This document shows positions 5,495-7,514 of a DNA stretch of 7,514 nt, piece after piece. Under the pieces are notes generated by a model that saw only the letters and a list, made by a program, of their open reading frames with translations, had not been told where the DNA came from and ran no database searches. Each line of letters begins with the position of its first letter. Position 1 is the stretch's first letter. The DNA is from DATAAM01 sp036260075 (lineage in GTDB: Bacteria; Actinomycetota; Acidimicrobiia; Acidimicrobiales; JAHWLA01). Both the position numbers and the translations under genes were made by a program. The stretch lies in NCBI GenBank assembly GCA_036260075.1, contig DATAAM010000069.1:1-7514 (forward strand), read 5' to 3'.

Positions 5495-7471
5495 GTGCGA
5501 AGGTTTCTTGCTGGCTGGATCGTGGCTGCGGTCATCGGCGCCACGTTCGTCCTCGGCGGCAGCGCCGCCCACGGCGCCACGGTGCCGGGGACCTCGACCC
5601 CGATCCCCACGATCGGCGTGCACTTCCACGGCACATGGTCGGACTACACCGACGCCCAGCGCCTGGCCGTGCTCGACAAGCTGGCGGCCGCCCACGTCGA
5701 GTGGGTGCGCATGGACCTGAGCTGGACCAACTTCGAGTACAACGGCCGCGGCGTCATCGCCGGCTGGTACCGCGACCAGGTCGACTTCCTCGTCAACGCC
5801 GCCCGCGCCCGCGGCATCAAGGTGCTCGGCTCGATCTGGGGCGTGCCGCCCTGGGCCAACGGCGGCGCCTCCTGGAACGTGCCCCCCACCGACCCCACCG
5901 AGTTCGGCCGGTTCATGGGCTGGGCCGCCAACCACTTCAAGGGCCGGATCCCCGCCTGGGAGATCTGGAACGAGCCCGACCTCGACTACTTCTTCGCCGG
6001 CCGCGACATGGCCAAGTACACGGCGATGGTGAAGTCGGCCTACCCCGCCATCAAGGCGGTGGACCCGTCGGTGACCGTGCTGGCGGGCGCCTTCAACCGG
6101 CCCACCACGACGAACGTGTCGGCCCTCTACAACAACGGCGGCCAGGGCCACTTCGACGTGCTGGCCCTGCACGCCTACCCCTATCCGTCGGACGCCGCCC
6201 CCGAGGTGCCCGCTTCCAGCGGCGGCATCTACGACACGCTCCAGGCCGTGCGCGACCTGATGGTGAGCAAGGGCGACGGCGGCAAGGGCATCTGGATCAC
6301 CGAGACCGGCTGGTCGTCGCACGCCACGGCGGCGGGCGCGCCCAACTGGCAGCGGGGAGTCACCGAGCAGCAGCAGGGCGACTACCTGACACGGGCGATC
6401 ACCTACGTGGCCACAAAGCACTCCTACGTGAAGGGGTTCTTCTGGTACACGGAGCGCAACGTCAGGACCGACGACATCCACGAGGCCAACTACGGGCTCC
6501 TCAACTACGACCTCAGCGCCAAGCCTGCCTACAACTCGCTGAAGTCGTACCTGGAGGCCGCCGCCGTGCCCGCCCCGACGTCGACCCCGGCGCCTGCGCC
6601 CACCACGACGACCACGGCACCGGCACCCGCTCCGGCACCGGCACCCGCTCCGGCCCCGGCACCCGCTCCGGCACCCGCCCCTGCCCCGGAGCCGGCGCCG
6701 ACCGCGGCGCCCGACGGCCTGAGCTACCGGCTGGTCACGCGGGACGGCCGCACGTTCGGCTACGGCGAGTCGGGCTCGCTGGGCGCCACCGGTGCGCTGC
6801 CCGTCGGCGGGTCTGGCGTGGTGGCCGCGGTGGCCACCCCGAGCGGTGGTGGCGCCTGGCTCACCACCGACAACGGGACCGTGTTCGCCACCGGGAACGC
6901 GCCGTTCCTGGGCTCGATGGGCGGCACCCGCCTGAACCGCCCGATCGTGGGGATGGACGGCACGCCCTCCGGCAACGGCTACTGGCTGGTGGCCTCCGAC
7001 GGCGGCATCTTCGCCTTCGGCGACGCCAAGTTCCACGGCTCGACGGGCGCCATCAAGCTCAACAAGCCGATCGTCGGCATGGCGGCCACGCCCTCCGGCA
7101 ACGGCTACTGGTTGGTGGCCTCCGACGGCGGCATCTTCGCCTTCGGCGACGCCCGCTTCTTCGGCTCCACCGGCGCCCTGAAGCTGAACCAGCCCATCGT
7201 GGGCATGGCCCCCACCCGGGACGGCAACGGCTACTGGCTGGTGGCCTCCGACGGCGGCATCTTCGCCTTCGGCAACGCCGTGTTCCGGGGCTCCACCGGC
7301 GCCATCAAGCTGAACCGGCCCATCACCGGCATGGTGCCCACCCCCTCGGGCAACGGCTACTGGTTCGTGGCCTCCGACGGCGGCGTGTTCTCCTTCGGCG
7401 ACGCCCGCTTCCTGGGCTCGGCCGCCAACCTCGGCGTGCCGTTCGCCGGCATGGTGGCCCCCGCCCGCTGA
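5495..7471 (+). CDS. Secreted GH-A clan glycoside hydrolase (GH39-like) with C-terminal repeat domain
   Basis: A 658-residue exported enzyme that probably cleaves a polysaccharide outside the cell. Residues 1-28 are a signal peptide: RR, a hydrophobic run from FLAGWIVAAVIG to VLGG, and a likely cut at AHGA|TV. Residues about 36-357 form a TIM-barrel domain. WEIWNEPDL carries the acid/base E160 and WITETGWSS carries the nucleophile E270, the two-glutamate signature of retaining clan GH-A enzymes; other barrel motifs are WVRMDLSW (70-77), VLALHAYPYP (222-231) and KGFFWYTERN (313-322). The architecture recalls GH39 exopolysaccharide hydrolases such as PslG, but GH5 or another GH-A family is possible. 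An Ala/Pro/Thr linker (358-407) leads to six repeats (409-658). No membrane anchor or sorting signal is seen, so it is released or held by the repeats. A c-di-GMP riboswitch precedes it and a polysaccharide operon runs divergently. Confidence 0.9.
   Translation: MRRFLAGWIVAAVIGATFVLGGSAAHGATVPGTSTPIPTIGVHFHGTWSDYTDAQRLAVLDKLAAAHVEWVRMDLSWTNFEYNGRGVIAGWYRDQVDFLVNAARARGIKVLGSIWGVPPWANGGASWNVPPTDPTEFGRFMGWAANHFKGRIPAWEIWNEPDLDYFFAGRDMAKYTAMVKSAYPAIKAVDPSVTVLAGAFNRPTTTNVSALYNNGGQGHFDVLALHAYPYPSDAAPEVPASSGGIYDTLQAVRDLMVSKGDGGKGIWITETGWSSHATAAGAPNWQRGVTEQQQGDYLTRAITYVATKHSYVKGFFWYTERNVRTDDIHEANYGLLNYDLSAKPAYNSLKSYLEAAAVPAPTSTPAPAPTTTTTAPAPAPAPAPAPAPAPAPAPAPAPEPAPTAAPDGLSYRLVTRDGRTFGYGESGSLGATGALPVGGSGVVAAVATPSGGGAWLTTDNGTVFATGNAPFLGSMGGTRLNRPIVGMDGTPSGNGYWLVASDGGIFAFGDAKFHGSTGAIKLNKPIVGMAATPSGNGYWLVASDGGIFAFGDARFFGSTGALKLNQPIVGMAPTRDGNGYWLVASDGGIFAFGNAVFRGSTGAIKLNRPITGMVPTPSGNGYWFVASDGGVFSFGDARFLGSAANLGVPFAGMVAPAR
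6617..6688 (+). repeat. 18-bp tandem repeat encoding (Ala-Pro)12 linker
   Basis: Four in-frame 18-bp units begin at 6617, 6635, 6653 and 6671. The first two are identical (GCACCGGCACCCGCTCCG), the third differs by one base and the fourth is more diverged. They encode twelve Ala-Pro pairs between the catalytic and repeat domains, after a Thr run. Such linkers are stiff and extended in secreted enzymes. The near-identity of the units suggests recent slippage, so linker length may vary between strains. Confidence 0.9.
6725..7468 (+). repeat. Six tandem ~126-bp repeats encoding a probable beta-propeller
   Basis: Repeat units begin at 6725, 6854, 6980, 7106, 7232 and 7358, a period of 126 bp (42 residues) except 129 bp for the first. 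The core unit reads YWLVASDGGIFAFGDA, a short GSTGA turn, LN.PI.GM, then TPSGNG. Units 3 to 5 are nearly identical; unit 1 is degenerate and unit 6 ends early at the stop codon. Repeats of this type are, from memory, widespread in secreted proteins of Acidimicrobiia. Six units of about 42 residues with Trp, Gly and Asp at fixed places suggest a six-bladed propeller that may bind sugar or cell wall; the binding role is inference. Confidence 0.88.
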
Positions 7472-7472
7472 T

Positions 7473-7514
7473 CCACCCCGTTCTGGTGGGGGATCCACGC
7501 GCTATTGCGCGTGG
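7473..7514 (+). terminator. Candidate terminator hairpins after the hydrolase gene
   Basis: Two hairpins follow the stop codon. CCACC (7473-7477) pairs with GGTGG (7485-7489) across a seven-base loop. CCACGCGC (7495-7502) pairs perfectly with GCGCGTGG (7507-7514) across TATT. The second, an eight-base-pair stem, ends exactly at the window edge, so any U-tract needed for intrinsic termination is out of sight. It could equally be part of a longer inverted repeat. Confidence 0.45.

Noticed and set aside
6617..7468. Tandem repeats as a possible CRISPR array
   Set aside because: The repeats are in frame, contiguous without unique spacers, and encode a linker and protein repeat units.
5453..7498. 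681-codon minus-strand open frame opposite the hydrolase
   Set aside because: Low-complexity Gly/Val/Arg/His composition that mirrors the repeats of the real gene; the plus strand has a signal peptide, catalytic motifs and a riboswitch.
1..7514. tRNA, rRNA, insertion sequence or phage genes
   Set aside because: No cloverleaf, rRNA-like sequence, transposase, integrase or target-site duplication could be seen.

Overview
This is a high-GC (roughly 70% or more), densely coding bacterial fragment, most likely from an actinobacterium of the class Acidimicrobiia. The taxonomic guess rests on GC-rich codon use, frequent GTG starts, and a secreted protein carrying the GYWLVASDGGIFAFGDA-type repeats that I recall as very common in Acidimicrobiia. 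It is inference, not proof. The left edge is a perfect 118-bp palindrome and the right edge ends exactly on a hairpin, so the window may be a whole metagenomic contig.

Minus strand, 5272 down to 100: five tightly packed genes form one apparent operon. In transcription order they are (1) a chain-length determinant (Wzz-type) fused to a BY-kinase-like ATPase, (2) an RraA/HMG-aldolase-like protein, (3) a stand-alone ATP-grasp ligase of the predicted carboligase type, (4) a second stand-alone ATP-grasp ligase resembling the cyanophycin synthetase ATP-grasp core, and (5) a putative Fe(II)/2-oxoglutarate oxygenase. The last four overlap (14 nt, then two ATGA overlaps), which points to translational coupling and a shared pathway. 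The first gene points to export of a surface polysaccharide. The two ligases and the oxygenase suggest amide-bond formation and hydroxylation, so the cassette may decorate a polysaccharide or make a small peptide-like compound.

Divergent region, 5273-5494: 222 bp hold the start region of the operon and, on the plus strand, a clear class-I cyclic di-GMP (GEMM-I) riboswitch aptamer. It is followed by two mutually exclusive hairpins, one of which covers the ribosome binding site of the next gene.

Plus strand, 5495-7471: one secreted protein with a signal peptide, a clan GH-A glycoside hydrolase domain (GH39-like, resembling exopolysaccharide hydrolases such as PslG), an (Ala-Pro)12 linker and six ~42-residue repeats, probably a beta-propeller. 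A possible terminator follows at the right edge.

Taken together, the window looks like a locus where a biofilm or capsule-type polymer is built and exported by one operon, while a divergently encoded secreted hydrolase that may trim or bind it is controlled by the second messenger c-di-GMP.
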